64,000 nucleotides of DNA from Mycolicibacterium vulneris (GCF_002104765.1 NZ_NCXM01000028.1:31802-95801); one strand, 5' to 3'. Positions 1 to 8,568 are shown, numbered from the stretch's first letter. Notes: generated by a model from the sequence alone, not told the origin. Program-made: numbers and translations.

Positions 1-218
1 TCAACGTCACCGTGGCCGATAAGGACATCGCAGCCGCGGCGCCCGCGGTGCAGACCGCCCTCGGGCAGGCCGAGGCGGAACTGGGCGATACCGGACGAAT
101 CCTGTTGCGCCCCTCGGGAACCGAGCCGATGATCCGCGTCATGGTGGAAGCGCCCGAAAAAGAGATAGCTCAGCGGGTCGCCACCCGCGTCGCCGAAGCG
201 GTCAGCGACGCCCTCTGA
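1..218 (+). CDS. glmM: Phosphoglucosamine mutase, C-terminal part (cut by window edge)
   Basis: Only the last 72 or so codons are present; the reading frame is open from base 3 to the TGA at 216-218. The fragment contains the RPSGTEP loop, which binds the substrate phosphate in domain 4 of alpha-D-phosphohexomutases. GlmM converts glucosamine-6-phosphate to glucosamine-1-phosphate in the cytoplasm on the way to UDP-GlcNAc. The identity rests on this motif plus context: glmS, which makes its substrate, lies 4.5 kb downstream in the same orientation, and the order glmM - small protein - proline-rich protein is known from M. tuberculosis (Rv3441c-Rv3439c). The fragment alone would also fit another phosphohexomutase. 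Confidence 0.85.
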   Translation, partial: NVTVADKDIAAAAPAVQTALGQAEAELGDTGRILLRPSGTEPMIRVMVEAPEKEIAQRVATRVAEAVSDAL

Positions 219-260
219 TCTCCCCGGAACCCCACCGCGCCCGCGGGCGTCGGATAAGGC

Positions 261-590
261 ATGAAATTCGTTGGGGGAACATGCCCGCTAGCCATCGCGC
301 GCACGCAGATCGACGTGCCGGCGGCGCAGCGGGTCGCTAACCAATTCGCGATGGCGGCTGAATTCATCGACCGCGCGGTCAGCGACCACCTGTCCAGGCT
401 GGCTTTCGGTGGCGCCAACGCGGGCCGGGAGCACGCCGCGCGCGGGGACGCGCTGCGCGTCGAGTTGGAGCGGCTGGTGGCGCAGGTGTCGCAGTGGTCG
501 CGCGCGTCGGCCGAGATCGCCGCCGCGCTGCGGTCCAGCGCCGAGCGCTACGCCGACGCCGAACTGTATGCCGCGGCGCGGATCGCCTAG
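261..590 (+). CDS. Small helical protein with YxxxE tail, EspC/WXG100-like (Rv3440c-type)
   Basis: A 109-residue alanine-rich protein predicted to be almost entirely helical. Near its C-terminus it has YADAE, which fits the YxxxD/E export signal of type VII (ESX) secretion substrates. The overall length and two long helices resemble the EspC/WXG100 group. The start at ATG 261 has only a weak AAGG nearby; an internal in-frame GTG at about 315 is an alternative. It ends 3 bases before the ATG of the next gene, so the two are almost certainly co-transcribed and may form a heterodimer. Family assignment is inference from size, helicity and the tail motif; no function is known for the M. tuberculosis counterpart that I can name. 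Confidence 0.7.
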   Translation: MKFVGGTCPLAIARTQIDVPAAQRVANQFAMAAEFIDRAVSDHLSRLAFGGANAGREHAARGDALRVELERLVAQVSQWSRASAEIAAALRSSAERYADAELYAAARIA

Positions 591-593
591 CCC

Positions 594-1967
594 ATGGCCG
601 ACCGATTGGATGTGGCCGGGCGCCTCGCCGAGGGCCGCGCGGCCGTCGAGCACACCCAGACCTACGTGCAGGCCTGTCATGCGCTGGGCTACCAAAACCC
701 CGACCTGACAACGCATCTCGTACAGGTTCGCGAATGGTATGCGGGAGAGGATGGCCTGGACCTGCGTGCGCTGGACCGCGATTGTGCTGAGCTGCGGGCG
801 GCGGGTGTGGTGGTCGCCGAGGCGCTGCGGATGCAGCGCGCCCAGGTGGCCGAGCTGGCCGCGGCGTGGACGGGCCCGGGCGGGGACACCGCGGTGCAGC
901 TGTTGCAACGGCACTGCGACACCGCGGACGCCGTCGCCACCGAACTGCGCGCGGCGGCTCAGCGGTGCGAGTCGCTGCGCGACAACCTGTGGTATCTGGT
1001 CGATTCGGAGGTGGCGACCGCCATCGCCATCGATGACCGCGTGCGCGCTCAGCGGCCGGCGTGGCTGACGGCCGCCGCCGCGGTCACGGCGGGCGACCGG
1101 GACGGCGCGGCCGATGTGGTGGGCGAGCAGGTAATGCCGTACGTGGACAACGACATTCGCGATGACTGGTTGACGGCGATGCGGTCCGCCTCAAACGGGG
1201 TCGAGACGTCCTACGCCATGGTCATCGACAAGATGACCGCCGTCCCGACGGCGCGCTTCGAGTTTCCCGGCGATCTCGGGACCGGCGTTGCGCCGGTGCA
1301 GCTGGCCCCGCCAGTATCCGCGGCGCCCGTCGCGGCGGCGGATCCCGCGCCGACTTTGACGGCCGCTGCGCCCAGTCCGGTTGGTGCCGCGCCGCATTCG
1401 CTCGCTCCCGCGCCGCCGCCGGTCAGTGTCGCGCCTCCCACGGACTGGGGAGCCGGGCTCGGCGACGCGCTGGGCATGCCCGCGGGCGATGTGGGTGGCG
1501 GGCTCGGCGGTCTCGGCGCTGGCGACCTCGGCGGTCTCGGCGGTGGCGGTCTAGGTGGTGGACTCGGCGGTGGCGGTGGGCTTCTCGGGCTGGCCGGTCG
1601 GATCGTCGACGCGATGGGCGGGCTGATCGGATCGGCGGGTGATGGGGTGGACGGCGCGGACGTGTTGAACGGCGACCCGGACACCGTCGACGAAAAGCCG
1701 TTCCAAGCAGAAGATTCCGAGGACACGGCCGCCGACAAGACCGCCGACGATCCAGACGGTCCCGCCGAAGCCGACCAGGTCCAACCCGTGGGCGAACCTC
1801 AGCCCGAGCCCGGCGACGCGATCCAACCGGTCGAAACCCCGCCGCCCGACACACCGGCACCGGACGCACCTCCCGCGGCTCCCGTCGCCGAACCGGCACC
1901 CGCGGCCGACCAGGAGAAAACGCCGTGCGAGATTGCCGCGGACCAGCTTCCGCAGGCGGGGCAGTGA
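594..1967 (+). CDS. Helical N-terminus plus Gly- and Pro-rich tail, possible ESX substrate (Rv3439c-type)
   Basis: A 457-residue protein. Residues 1 to about 215 are helical and carry AAWTGPGG near residue 90, a W-x-G turn between helices as in WXG100-like proteins. After that comes an Ala/Pro-rich linker (about 225-285), a glycine-rich patch of GGLGG-type repeats (about 290-330), a short hydrophobic stretch, and an acidic Pro-rich tail ending near a lone cysteine. There is no classical signal peptide. It starts 3 bases after the preceding small gene, whose tail holds the YxxxE signal, so the pair resembles bicistronic type VII secretion partners where one member carries the signal for both. 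Secretion is inferred, not shown. Confidence 0.75.
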   Translation: MADRLDVAGRLAEGRAAVEHTQTYVQACHALGYQNPDLTTHLVQVREWYAGEDGLDLRALDRDCAELRAAGVVVAEALRMQRAQVAELAAAWTGPGGDTAVQLLQRHCDTADAVATELRAAAQRCESLRDNLWYLVDSEVATAIAIDDRVRAQRPAWLTAAAAVTAGDRDGAADVVGEQVMPYVDNDIRDDWLTAMRSASNGVETSYAMVIDKMTAVPTARFEFPGDLGTGVAPVQLAPPVSAAPVAAADPAPTLTAAAPSPVGAAPHSLAPAPPPVSVAPPTDWGAGLGDALGMPAGDVGGGLGGLGAGDLGGLGGGGLGGGLGGGGGLLGLAGRIVDAMGGLIGSAGDGVDGADVLNGDPDTVDEKPFQAEDSEDTAADKTADDPDGPAEADQVQPVGEPQPEPGDAIQPVETPPPDTPAPDAPPAAPVAEPAPAADQEKTPCEIAADQLPQAGQ

Positions 1968-1971
1968 CCGC

Positions 1972-3024
1972 TCAGGCAGGCTTGCGCTTCAGGGCTTCCT
2001 CGACAAAGCGCACGGATTCGGCGCGGTCGGTCGACAACGGGTTCAGTAACAGCGTGGTCACACCGGCCTCGGCGAAGGCGGACATGCGTTCGGCGACGTA
2101 GCCGGGCGGGCCGATCAGCGACATGCCGCGCACCAGCTCGTCGGGCACCGCGTCGATGGCCTCCTGCTTACGGCCGGACAGGTACAGCTCCTGGATGCGG
2201 TCGGCGACCTCGCCGAACCCGTATCGCGTCGCCAGATTGTGGTAGAAATTGCGGCCTTTGGCGCCCATTCCGCCGATGTAGAGGCCCAGCTGTGGCTTGA
2301 CCCACGCCAGCCGCTCGTCGAGGTTCTCCCCGATGGCTAGCGACGCGTGCACCATCACGTCCAGCGGCCCCAGCGCGGGATCACGCTTGGCGGCTCCGGC
2401 CGCCAGCGCCTCGCCCCAGATCGAGTCGGCCTTGTCCGGCAGGTAGAAGACGGGCTGCCAGCCCTCGGCGATCTCGGCCGTGAGCTCCACGTTCTTGGGG
2501 CCCAGCGCGGCGATGCTGACCGGAATACGTTCGCGCACAGGGTGATTGATGAGCTGCAGCGACTTGCCCAAGCCAGTTCCGCGATCCGCGGGCAACGGCA
2601 GCTGGTAGTGCTTGCCGTCGTATTGCACGCGTTCACGGCGCCACACCTTGCGGCAGATCTCCACGATCTCGCGGGTGCGGCCGATCGGGGCGTCGAACGG
2701 GACGCCGTGGAACCCCTCGATCACCTGCGGTCCCGAGGTGCCGATGCCCAACCGGAATCGCCCGTCGGACACGTAATCCAGCCCCGCGGCGGTCATCGCC
2801 AGCAGCGACGGCGTGCGGATGTAGATGGGCAGCACGCCGGACGCCAACTCAACGGTGTTCGTCTTGGCGGCCAGATAGCCCAGCTGGCTGATGGCGTCGA
2901 AGGCATACGCCTCGGCCACCACCACGACCTCGATGCCGGACTTCTCGAGTTCGACCACGTGGTCCACGGCCTCGTGAAAGCCACCCGAATAATTCAGAGC
3001 GATCCCGATTCGCATCCATGACAC
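1972..3024 (-). CDS. LLM-class F420- or flavin-dependent oxidoreductase
   Basis: A 350-residue member of the bacterial luciferase-like (LLM) superfamily, a TIM barrel. The N-terminus MRIGIALNYSGGF, then VAEAYAFDAISQLGYLAAKT, and GRFRLGIGTSGP near residue 95 are typical of mycobacterial F420-dependent members related to Rv3520c. Such enzymes use F420H2 or FMN to oxidise or reduce small substrates; the substrate here is unknown. The listed start is GTG 3024; an internal ATG at 3015 gives the canonical MRIGI start and may be the true one. It converges with the preceding gene, leaving 4 bases between stops. Confidence 0.85.
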   Translation of the reverse strand: MSWMRIGIALNYSGGFHEAVDHVVELEKSGIEVVVVAEAYAFDAISQLGYLAAKTNTVELASGVLPIYIRTPSLLAMTAAGLDYVSDGRFRLGIGTSGPQVIEGFHGVPFDAPIGRTREIVEICRKVWRRERVQYDGKHYQLPLPADRGTGLGKSLQLINHPVRERIPVSIAALGPKNVELTAEIAEGWQPVFYLPDKADSIWGEALAAGAAKRDPALGPLDVMVHASLAIGENLDERLAWVKPQLGLYIGGMGAKGRNFYHNLATRYGFGEVADRIQELYLSGRKQEAIDAVPDELVRGMSLIGPPGYVAERMSAFAEAGVTTLLLNPLSTDRAESVRFVEEALKRKPA

Positions 3025-3055
3025 TTACCACGCGCGCGCGGTCGGCCTTAGCGTC

Positions 3056-3895
3056 TCACTTCAGCAGGGCGACGATCTTGTCTTCCAGCGGAATCCCCTC
3101 GGCCTCGGGGTCGATCGCGTCCGTGCCCGGCAGGTGCACCTCCGGGTCGGCGAAGTCGCGATACTTCTTGTCGCCGCCCAGGGTGTAGAGCAGGTAGCCG
3201 GTCAGCAGCGCCCGAACCGACCGCTGGGTGCGCCGGTGCGGTCCGGCCAGACCCAGCACCTTGGTCAGCCGCCGGCCCTCGACCAGCCCGCCGGATTCGG
3301 CCTTGCTGACGATGCGCAGCGTCGCCGCGTCCCACACCTCGGCGAGCGCCGACGCGTTGGAGTTCAGGCTTTTCGGATCGCCCGGCGCGGTGAAGATCAC
3401 CCCGGGGACCTTCAGCGTCGCGGCCGGCTGCTGGGCAGGCGGGCTGGTCACGCTGGGGAAGATCGCCGCCACCGCCGCGGGCTTGGCCGGCATCCCCGCC
3501 GCGGCGAACACCGCCGCCGAGCCGCCGAAGCCATGGCCGGCCACGCCGAGCTTGGCCGGATGCACGCTGATCTTGCCGGGGCCCAGCCGCACGCCCGACA
3601 CGATGTCCAGGGCGGTGCCGAGGTCGAAGGCGAGGTTCAGCACCGACGGGGCCACGCCGCGCTGGGTATCGGGAGCGCCGGCCACGATGCCCCACGACGC
3701 CAGATGCTCGAGCAGGCTCGAATAGCGGGCCGCGCCGGCGAGCCAGTCGTGGCCGAACGCCACGCCGGGCAGGTTCAGCCCCTCCTCGGGGGTGTACACC
3801 ACGCCCGGTAGGCCGGCAAAGGCCAGGTCACCACGCAAAACTCGATGCGGACCACGGCGGCTGAGAGCTGCGACGAGCTTGCGGATGCGGGCCAC
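3056..3895 (-). CDS. Alpha/beta-hydrolase-fold protein lacking the nucleophile serine (Rv3438-type)
   Basis: A 279-residue protein resembling the dienelactone-hydrolase branch of the alpha/beta-hydrolase fold. The nucleophile elbow is intact in shape but reads GHGFGG at residues 120-125, so the expected serine of GHSxGG is glycine at 122. The oxyanion-side start (LPGVAFGHDW) and a strand ending GVIFTAPGDP are present. It is therefore probably not a conventional esterase; a binding or regulatory role, or a different nucleophile, is possible. The start is GTG 3895, with a TAACGT element 6 bases upstream and no Shine-Dalgarno, suggesting a leaderless mRNA. Confidence 0.75.
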   Translation of the reverse strand: MARIRKLVAALSRRGPHRVLRGDLAFAGLPGVVYTPEEGLNLPGVAFGHDWLAGAARYSSLLEHLASWGIVAGAPDTQRGVAPSVLNLAFDLGTALDIVSGVRLGPGKISVHPAKLGVAGHGFGGSAAVFAAAGMPAKPAAVAAIFPSVTSPPAQQPAATLKVPGVIFTAPGDPKSLNSNASALAEVWDAATLRIVSKAESGGLVEGRRLTKVLGLAGPHRRTQRSVRALLTGYLLYTLGGDKKYRDFADPEVHLPGTDAIDPEAEGIPLEDKIVALLK

Positions 3896-3901
3896 GCGTT
3901 G

Positions 3902-3907
3902 ACGTTA
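3902..3907 (-). promoter_or_regulatory. -10 element TAACGT for the hydrolase-like gene
   Basis: Read on the minus strand, TAACGT is followed by 6 bases (CAACGC) and then the GTG start at 3895. The TAnnnT hexamer and the 6-7 base spacing match mycobacterial leaderless promoters. Confidence 0.45.
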
Positions 3908-3977
3908 GCGCATCGCCAATCGGACGCCGGGGGAGAAGGAACGCCGGCCGGCTTGCCGGTGGGTGCGCGGGCCCTTT

Positions 3978-4172
3978 CTAGCCGCTGACCTCGATGACAC
4001 CCATCCGCCACAGCGCCGCGTACAGCTGGTGCAGCGGGATGGACAGCAGCTGGGTGGTCATGTCCATCAGAGGGTTTCCGGAGCCGGCCGGCGCCTGCGG
4101 CCGGAGCTTGGGGGTCTGGGGGGCCGGCGCCATGGGGGCGGGCACCACATCGTCGTAGCGAACTGCGGTCAT
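3978..4172 (-). CDS. Small hypothetical protein, 64 residues
   Basis: The main support is the start signal: ATG 4172 is preceded by a strong GAGGAGG Shine-Dalgarno with about 6 bases of spacing. The product has a Pro/Ala-rich N-terminal half and a C-terminal amphipathic segment (residues about 35-60, PLMDMTTQLLSIPLHQLY). There is no signal peptide and no recognised domain. It lies alone between the hydrolase-like gene and the glmS upstream region. I do not recognise the family. Confidence 0.6.
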   Translation of the reverse strand: MTAVRYDDVVPAPMAPAPQTPKLRPQAPAGSGNPLMDMTTQLLSIPLHQLYAALWRMGVIEVSG

Positions 4173-4488
4173 GATTGCCTCCTCATGGCGCCCGGCGGGC
4201 GGTCCGAAAAGTTACGCATCTCAATACGACCCGTTGCACAATTCCCGGTTAACAACCACTGACGATTGCAATCATTGCTCGGCTAAAAGCGTGGCCCCAG
4301 GTAGCCAGAATATCTGGCCTATGCCTAATAAAAGCCGGGCTGCAAATCTTTGACCACGGTTTCGACGCTGACACGCTGCGTAATCGTGATCGGGCGGGCT
4401 TCAAGCAGCTCGTCCTTTCGCTGGATCCGGTCGTTTCCAGTATTTGCTGATATTTCGAATGTTAAAGCGGCGTGTCCTGTCGTTGTTG

Positions 4489-4510
4489 TTGCGACACGAA
4501 AACGTCGCAA
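4489..4510. repeat. Perfect inverted repeat TTGCGAC-N8-GTCGCAA
   Basis: Seven-base arms are separated by 8 bases. It could be an operator for a dimeric repressor or a short RNA hairpin. No poly-T follows, so a terminator is unlikely. It lies 230 bases before glmS. Confidence 0.45.
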
Positions 4511-4725
4511 ATACATCAGGTGAAAACAATTCCACCGTTCATGACGATTGAGTGAATGACCGATGGGTCCGGGGCGTCCGCCGGGGTCGCGATACCAGCC
4601 CGACGGCGGCGGGCTCGACGAGCCGGACGGAGAACTGGCGGTACGGGGTAGGTCACAGCGGGCCTTTACGCAGGTGGGCGGCCTAACCCCAACCGCGGAG
4701 TGCGGGGTCGGTGCTCCACCTGCAC

Positions 4726-4731
4726 TACCCT
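4726..4731 (+). promoter_or_regulatory. -10 element TACCCT for glmS
   Basis: TACCCT is followed by 7 bases and then the ATG of glmS at 4739. There is no Shine-Dalgarno, so a leaderless transcript is likely. Confidence 0.45.
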
Positions 4732-4738
4732 GTTCAGA

Positions 4739-6625
4739 ATGTGCGGAATCGTCGGCTACGTCGGGCAGCAGCCCGCCTGTGAGGTCGTCATGGCCGCGCT
4801 GCGCCGGATGGAGTACCGGGGCTACGACTCGTCGGGCGTCGCCTTGGTCGACGGCAGTGGCCCCTCGGCAGGCACCCTGACGGTCAGCCGTCGCGCCGGC
4901 CGGCTGGCCAACCTGGAAGAGGCGGTCGCCGAGATGCCGGCGTCGTCGCTGACCGGGACCACCGGCCTGGGCCACACCCGGTGGGCCACCCACGGACGGC
5001 CCACCGACCGCAACGCCCACCCGCACCGCGACGCCGCCGGCAAGATCGCCGTGGTCCACAACGGCATCATCGAGAACTACGCCAACTTGCGCCACGAGCT
5101 GGAGGCAGAGGGCGTGGAGTTCGCCAGCGACACCGACACCGAGGTGGCGGTGCATCTGGTGTCGCGGGCATACCGGCACGGTCCCACGGCAGGCGATTTC
5201 GCCGCGTCGGTGCTTGCGGTGCTGCGCCGCCTGGACGGCCATTTCACTCTGGTGTTCGCCAACGCCGACGACCCCGGCACCATCGTCGCCGCCCGCCGCT
5301 CCACCCCGCTGGTGATCGGCATCGGCGACGGCGAGATGTTCGTCGGCTCCGACGTGGCGGCGTTCATCCCGCACACTCGCAACGCCATCGAACTCGGCCA
5401 GGACCAGGCCGTGGTGATCACCGCGAACAGCTACCGGATCACCGACTTCGACGGCAACGAGGACCTGGGGCCCGGGGCATACCGCGAGTTCCACATCGAT
5501 TGGGACCTGGCCGCCGCCGAAAAGGGCGGCTACGAGTACTTCATGCTCAAGGAGATCGCCGAGCAGCCCGCGGCCGTCGCCGACACCCTGCTGGGGCACT
5601 TCGTCGACGGCCGGATCGTCCTCGACGAACAACGGCTGTCCGATCAGGAACTCCGCGAGATCGACAAGGTGTTCGTGGTGGCCTGCGGCACCGCGTATCA
5701 CTCCGGCCTGCTGGCGAAGTACGCGATCGAGCACTGGACGCGGCTGCCGGTCGAGGTCGAGCTGGCCAGCGAATTCCGGTACCGCGACCCGGTTCTGGAC
5801 CGCAGCACCCTGGTGGTCGCCATCTCGCAGTCCGGCGAGACCGCGGACACCCTCGAAGCGGTACGGCACGCCAAGGAGCAGAAGGCCAAGGTCCTGGCGA
5901 TCTGCAACACCAACGGCTCGCAGATTCCGCGCGAGTGCGATGCGGTGCTGTACACCCGCGCCGGCCCGGAGATCGGGGTGGCCTCGACCAAGACGTTCCT
6001 GGCGCAGATCACCGCCAACTATCTGGTCGGGCTGGCGCTGGCGCAGGCCCGTGGCACCAAGTACCCCGACGAGGTCTGGCGTGAATACCACGAGCTGGAA
6101 GCGATGCCGGACCTAGTCGCGCGGGTCATCGCGACGATCGAGCCGGTGGCCGCGCTGGCATATCAATTCGCCCAGTCGCCGACGGTGCTGTTCCTGGGCC
6201 GCCACGTCGGATACCCGGTGGCGCTGGAAGGCGCGCTGAAGCTGAAGGAATTGGCGTACATGCACGCCGAGGGATTCGCCGCCGGCGAGCTCAAGCACGG
6301 CCCCATCGCGCTGATCGAAGACGACCTGCCGGTCATCGTCATCATGCCGTCGCCCAAAGGGTCGGCCGTGCTGCACGCCAAGTTGTTGTCCAACATCCGC
6401 GAGATCCAGGCCCGCGGCGCGATCACTATCGTCATCGCCGAGGAAGGCGACGACACCGTGCGGCCCTACGCCGACCACCTGATCGAAATTCCCTCTGTGT
6501 CAACACTTCTGCAGCCGCTGCTGTCGACCATCCCGCTTCAGGTGTTCGCGGCGTCGGTGGCGCAGGCCCGCGGCTACGACGTCGACAAGCCGCGAAACCT
6601 GGCCAAGTCCGTCACCGTCGAATAG
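4739..6625 (+). CDS. glmS: Glutamine--fructose-6-phosphate aminotransferase
   Basis: A 628-residue enzyme that makes glucosamine-6-phosphate from fructose-6-phosphate and glutamine, the first committed step to UDP-GlcNAc. The start MCGIVGY places the N-terminal nucleophile Cys2 of the class II glutamine amidotransferase domain (about 1-230), followed by HTRWATHG and HNGIIEN motifs. Two SIS sugar-isomerase domains follow (about 300-440 and 470-610), with CGTAYHS and SQSGETADT in the first and the ELKHGPIALI loop in the second; the C-terminus ends KSVTVE as in the family. An upstream in-frame ATG at 4700 would add 13 residues before the catalytic cysteine and is therefore rejected. The length matches mycobacterial GlmS. 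Confidence 0.97.
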   Translation: MCGIVGYVGQQPACEVVMAALRRMEYRGYDSSGVALVDGSGPSAGTLTVSRRAGRLANLEEAVAEMPASSLTGTTGLGHTRWATHGRPTDRNAHPHRDAAGKIAVVHNGIIENYANLRHELEAEGVEFASDTDTEVAVHLVSRAYRHGPTAGDFAASVLAVLRRLDGHFTLVFANADDPGTIVAARRSTPLVIGIGDGEMFVGSDVAAFIPHTRNAIELGQDQAVVITANSYRITDFDGNEDLGPGAYREFHIDWDLAAAEKGGYEYFMLKEIAEQPAAVADTLLGHFVDGRIVLDEQRLSDQELREIDKVFVVACGTAYHSGLLAKYAIEHWTRLPVEVELASEFRYRDPVLDRSTLVVAISQSGETADTLEAVRHAKEQKAKVLAICNTNGSQIPRECDAVLYTRAGPEIGVASTKTFLAQITANYLVGLALAQARGTKYPDEVWREYHELEAMPDLVARVIATIEPVAALAYQFAQSPTVLFLGRHVGYPVALEGALKLKELAYMHAEGFAAGELKHGPIALIEDDLPVIVIMPSPKGSAVLHAKLLSNIREIQARGAITIVIAEEGDDTVRPYADHLIEIPSVSTLLQPLLSTIPLQVFAASVAQARGYDVDKPRNLAKSVTVE

Positions 6626-6745
6626 GCGGGGAACAGCTTGCGCCGCTTCGTCCGGATACCCCGCGGACACGCGGCCGATCCATTACATTGCCCTGGGACA
6701 GCATTTGCGGCAGGTGGGTTGGGCTAAGTCCGTACGGGAGGAAGT

Positions 6746-7669
6746 ATGCGATCGGCCGGCACGAAGTACGGCGTCGTAGGCCTTATCGTCCTCATCCTCA
6801 CGGCATACGTGGCGGCGGTCGGGATGTACGCGCAAAGCGGTAACGGCCAGCGTCTGGACGCGACCGCCCCGACCGTCGACGGCGACAAGCCGTCGGCGAC
6901 GATCAACGTCGAAGACATCCAGTCCAACAACAGCGTGCTCGCCGTCAACCTGGCGTTCAATCCCGGATCGGCGTTGCTGGACCCGAAAACCCACCACCTC
7001 AAGGACGATCTCAGCCTGCGCGTCAGGTCCTCCGCGATGCCGGCCCGGCACACCTGGACCAAGGGGATGCTGCCCGGCCTGATGGCCGTCCCGCTGACCA
7101 TCGCCGGCCAGATCGAGCGGTGGCCCTTCGATCAATACCGCTCGGGGCCGATCGAAGTCGAAATCTTCTACGGCCCTGACACCGACCGGGCGCCCGACCA
7201 CGTGCCGGTCACCTTCATCGATCACCTGTCGGGGTGGCGGCTGTCCGCCACCAGAACCCAGGCGGACGGTCCCTACCGGCTGAACGTGCATCGCTCGCTC
7301 AGCACCGCGGCGTTCGCGATCGTCATCCTCGGCGTGCTCATCACGATCGCCAGTCTGGCTCTGGTGGTTGCGATTCAGACGGCGCGCGACCGGCGCCCGT
7401 TTCAGCCGCCGATGACGACGTGGTACGCGGCCATGCTTTTCGCGGTGGTGCCACTGCGCAACGCGCTGCCCGGCTCCCCACCATTCGGCAGCTGGGTCGA
7501 TATCACCGTCGTCATCTGGGTGCTGGTCGCGCTGGCGGTCTCGATGATTCTCTACATCGGCTGCTGGTGGCGGCATTTGAAGCCGGTGCCCGCGCGCGCA
7601 CCGGCGGAACCCGAGCCCGCACCGGAACCAGCCCCCGCGGCAGAACCCACGCCCGCGTCGGCGAAGTAG
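6746..7669 (+). CDS. DUF4436 family membrane protein (Rv3435c-type)
   Basis: A 307-residue membrane protein. One N-terminal membrane segment (about 8-30) is followed by a roughly 150-residue extracytoplasmic beta-rich domain, then three membrane segments (about 187-210, 223-241, 250-273) and a cytoplasmic Pro/Glu/Ala tail of PEPAP-type repeats. This layout and the WPFDQY motif match the DUF4436 family. A GGAGGA Shine-Dalgarno lies 5 bases before ATG 6746. It is followed by another membrane protein gene in the same direction. The function is unknown. Confidence 0.8.
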   Translation: MRSAGTKYGVVGLIVLILTAYVAAVGMYAQSGNGQRLDATAPTVDGDKPSATINVEDIQSNNSVLAVNLAFNPGSALLDPKTHHLKDDLSLRVRSSAMPARHTWTKGMLPGLMAVPLTIAGQIERWPFDQYRSGPIEVEIFYGPDTDRAPDHVPVTFIDHLSGWRLSATRTQADGPYRLNVHRSLSTAAFAIVILGVLITIASLALVVAIQTARDRRPFQPPMTTWYAAMLFAVVPLRNALPGSPPFGSWVDITVVIWVLVALAVSMILYIGCWWRHLKPVPARAPAEPEPAPEPAPAAEPTPASAK

Positions 7670-7738
7670 CCGATCGCCGGCGGCGTGTTTGCCGCCGAAG
7701 TTGTCCCGTGCCCCGCCGCGCGTGCGAAGGTTGATGTC

Positions 7739-8455
7739 GTGGCGGGTCCCTCGGTTCGCAGTCGAGTGCGCAGCATGACGCTGGTGGTCTGGCATTTCGT
7801 CATCAGCGCACCGCTGACCTACGGCTGGCTGTTGGTGCTGATGATCACGACGTTCATCCAGACCCATCTCACCGGCCGGGAGCTGCACTCGGTACTGCTG
7901 CACCGCTCCACCAACATTCACGAGTTGGGCAGGGACCCGCTCCACGTCCTGTTCTCCAGCCTGCTGTGGATCGACGGCAAAAACTTCGAGCCCTACCTGC
8001 TTCTGTTCACCCTGTTTCTCGCGCCGGCCGAACACTGGCTCGGCCAGCTGCGCTGGCTCAGTGTGGGATTGAGCTCGCACATCCTCGCCACCTACATCAG
8101 CGAAGGCATCCTCTACTTCGCGATCGAGGAACACGACGCCTCGCAGCGGCTCGTGTACGCCCGCGACATCGGGGTCAGCTATTTCCTCGTCGGCGTGATG
8201 GCCGTGCTGAGCTACCACATCGCCCGCCCGTGGCGCTGGGGATATCTCGGGGTGTTGTTCCTCATCTTCGGTTTCCCGTTGATCACGATGGGCAGCGAGC
8301 TGAACTTCACCGCGATCGGGCACTTCACCTCGATCCTGATCGGCTTGTGCTTCTACCCGATGACTCGCACGCGCTCCAAACGCAGCAGCCCGGTGAGTCC
8401 CGCGCGCCTGCGGGCCATGGCGCGCCGCAACGTGCCGCCGGATACCCCGACCTGA
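7739..8455 (+). CDS. Rhomboid-like membrane protein (Rv3434c-type)
   Basis: A 238-residue protein with about six membrane segments. The order of segments and the late GHFTSILIGL helix resemble rhomboid-type proteins, but I do not see the GxSG serine motif of active rhomboid proteases, so it may be an inactive relative. The start GTG 7739 is chosen because it gives the length expected from M. tuberculosis (about 237 residues) and has AAGG about 10 bases upstream. An upstream in-frame ATG at 7685 would add an unlikely 18-residue polar extension, and ATG 7775 is a shorter alternative. Confidence 0.7.
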   Translation: MAGPSVRSRVRSMTLVVWHFVISAPLTYGWLLVLMITTFIQTHLTGRELHSVLLHRSTNIHELGRDPLHVLFSSLLWIDGKNFEPYLLLFTLFLAPAEHWLGQLRWLSVGLSSHILATYISEGILYFAIEEHDASQRLVYARDIGVSYFLVGVMAVLSYHIARPWRWGYLGVLFLIFGFPLITMGSELNFTAIGHFTSILIGLCFYPMTRTRSKRSSPVSPARLRAMARRNVPPDTPT

Positions 8456-8568
8456 TGCCGGCACCGGCCGCTACCGAAAGATCTTGGGCGCCAAACCACT
8501 CCGTAACGGCGCCGGCTGCTTTGGACGCCGGCGATCCGAGCGCGGCCGTACACCGCGACGCTGCCACG

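Larger units (their letters stand above)
4173..4738. other. 566-base intergenic region, AT-richer than its surroundings, with several dyads
   Basis: No frame here looks like a gene. The stretch 4200-4560 is visibly richer in A and T than flanking DNA. It holds a 10-base palindrome GATTGCAATC (4264-4273), a GCCAGA-ATA-TCTGGC dyad (4304-4318) and a TTGCGAC-N8-GTCGCAA dyad (4489-4510). It must contain the promoter of the small leftward gene, and its right end holds the glmS promoter. Confidence 0.6.

Noticed and set aside
4563..4738. glmS ribozyme
   Set aside because: That ribozyme is known mainly from Firmicutes, no matching fold is apparent, and a leaderless promoter sits directly before the glmS start.
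4325..6091. A 588-codon open frame antisense to glmS
   Set aside because: It lies fully opposite a well-supported enzyme gene; its composition is that of the antisense of GC3-rich codons, and no domain or ribosome site is seen.
6683..8464. A 593-codon open frame antisense to the DUF4436 and rhomboid-like genes
   Set aside because: It is a shadow of two membrane protein genes with good starts, rich in Arg/Gln/His as expected for an antisense frame.
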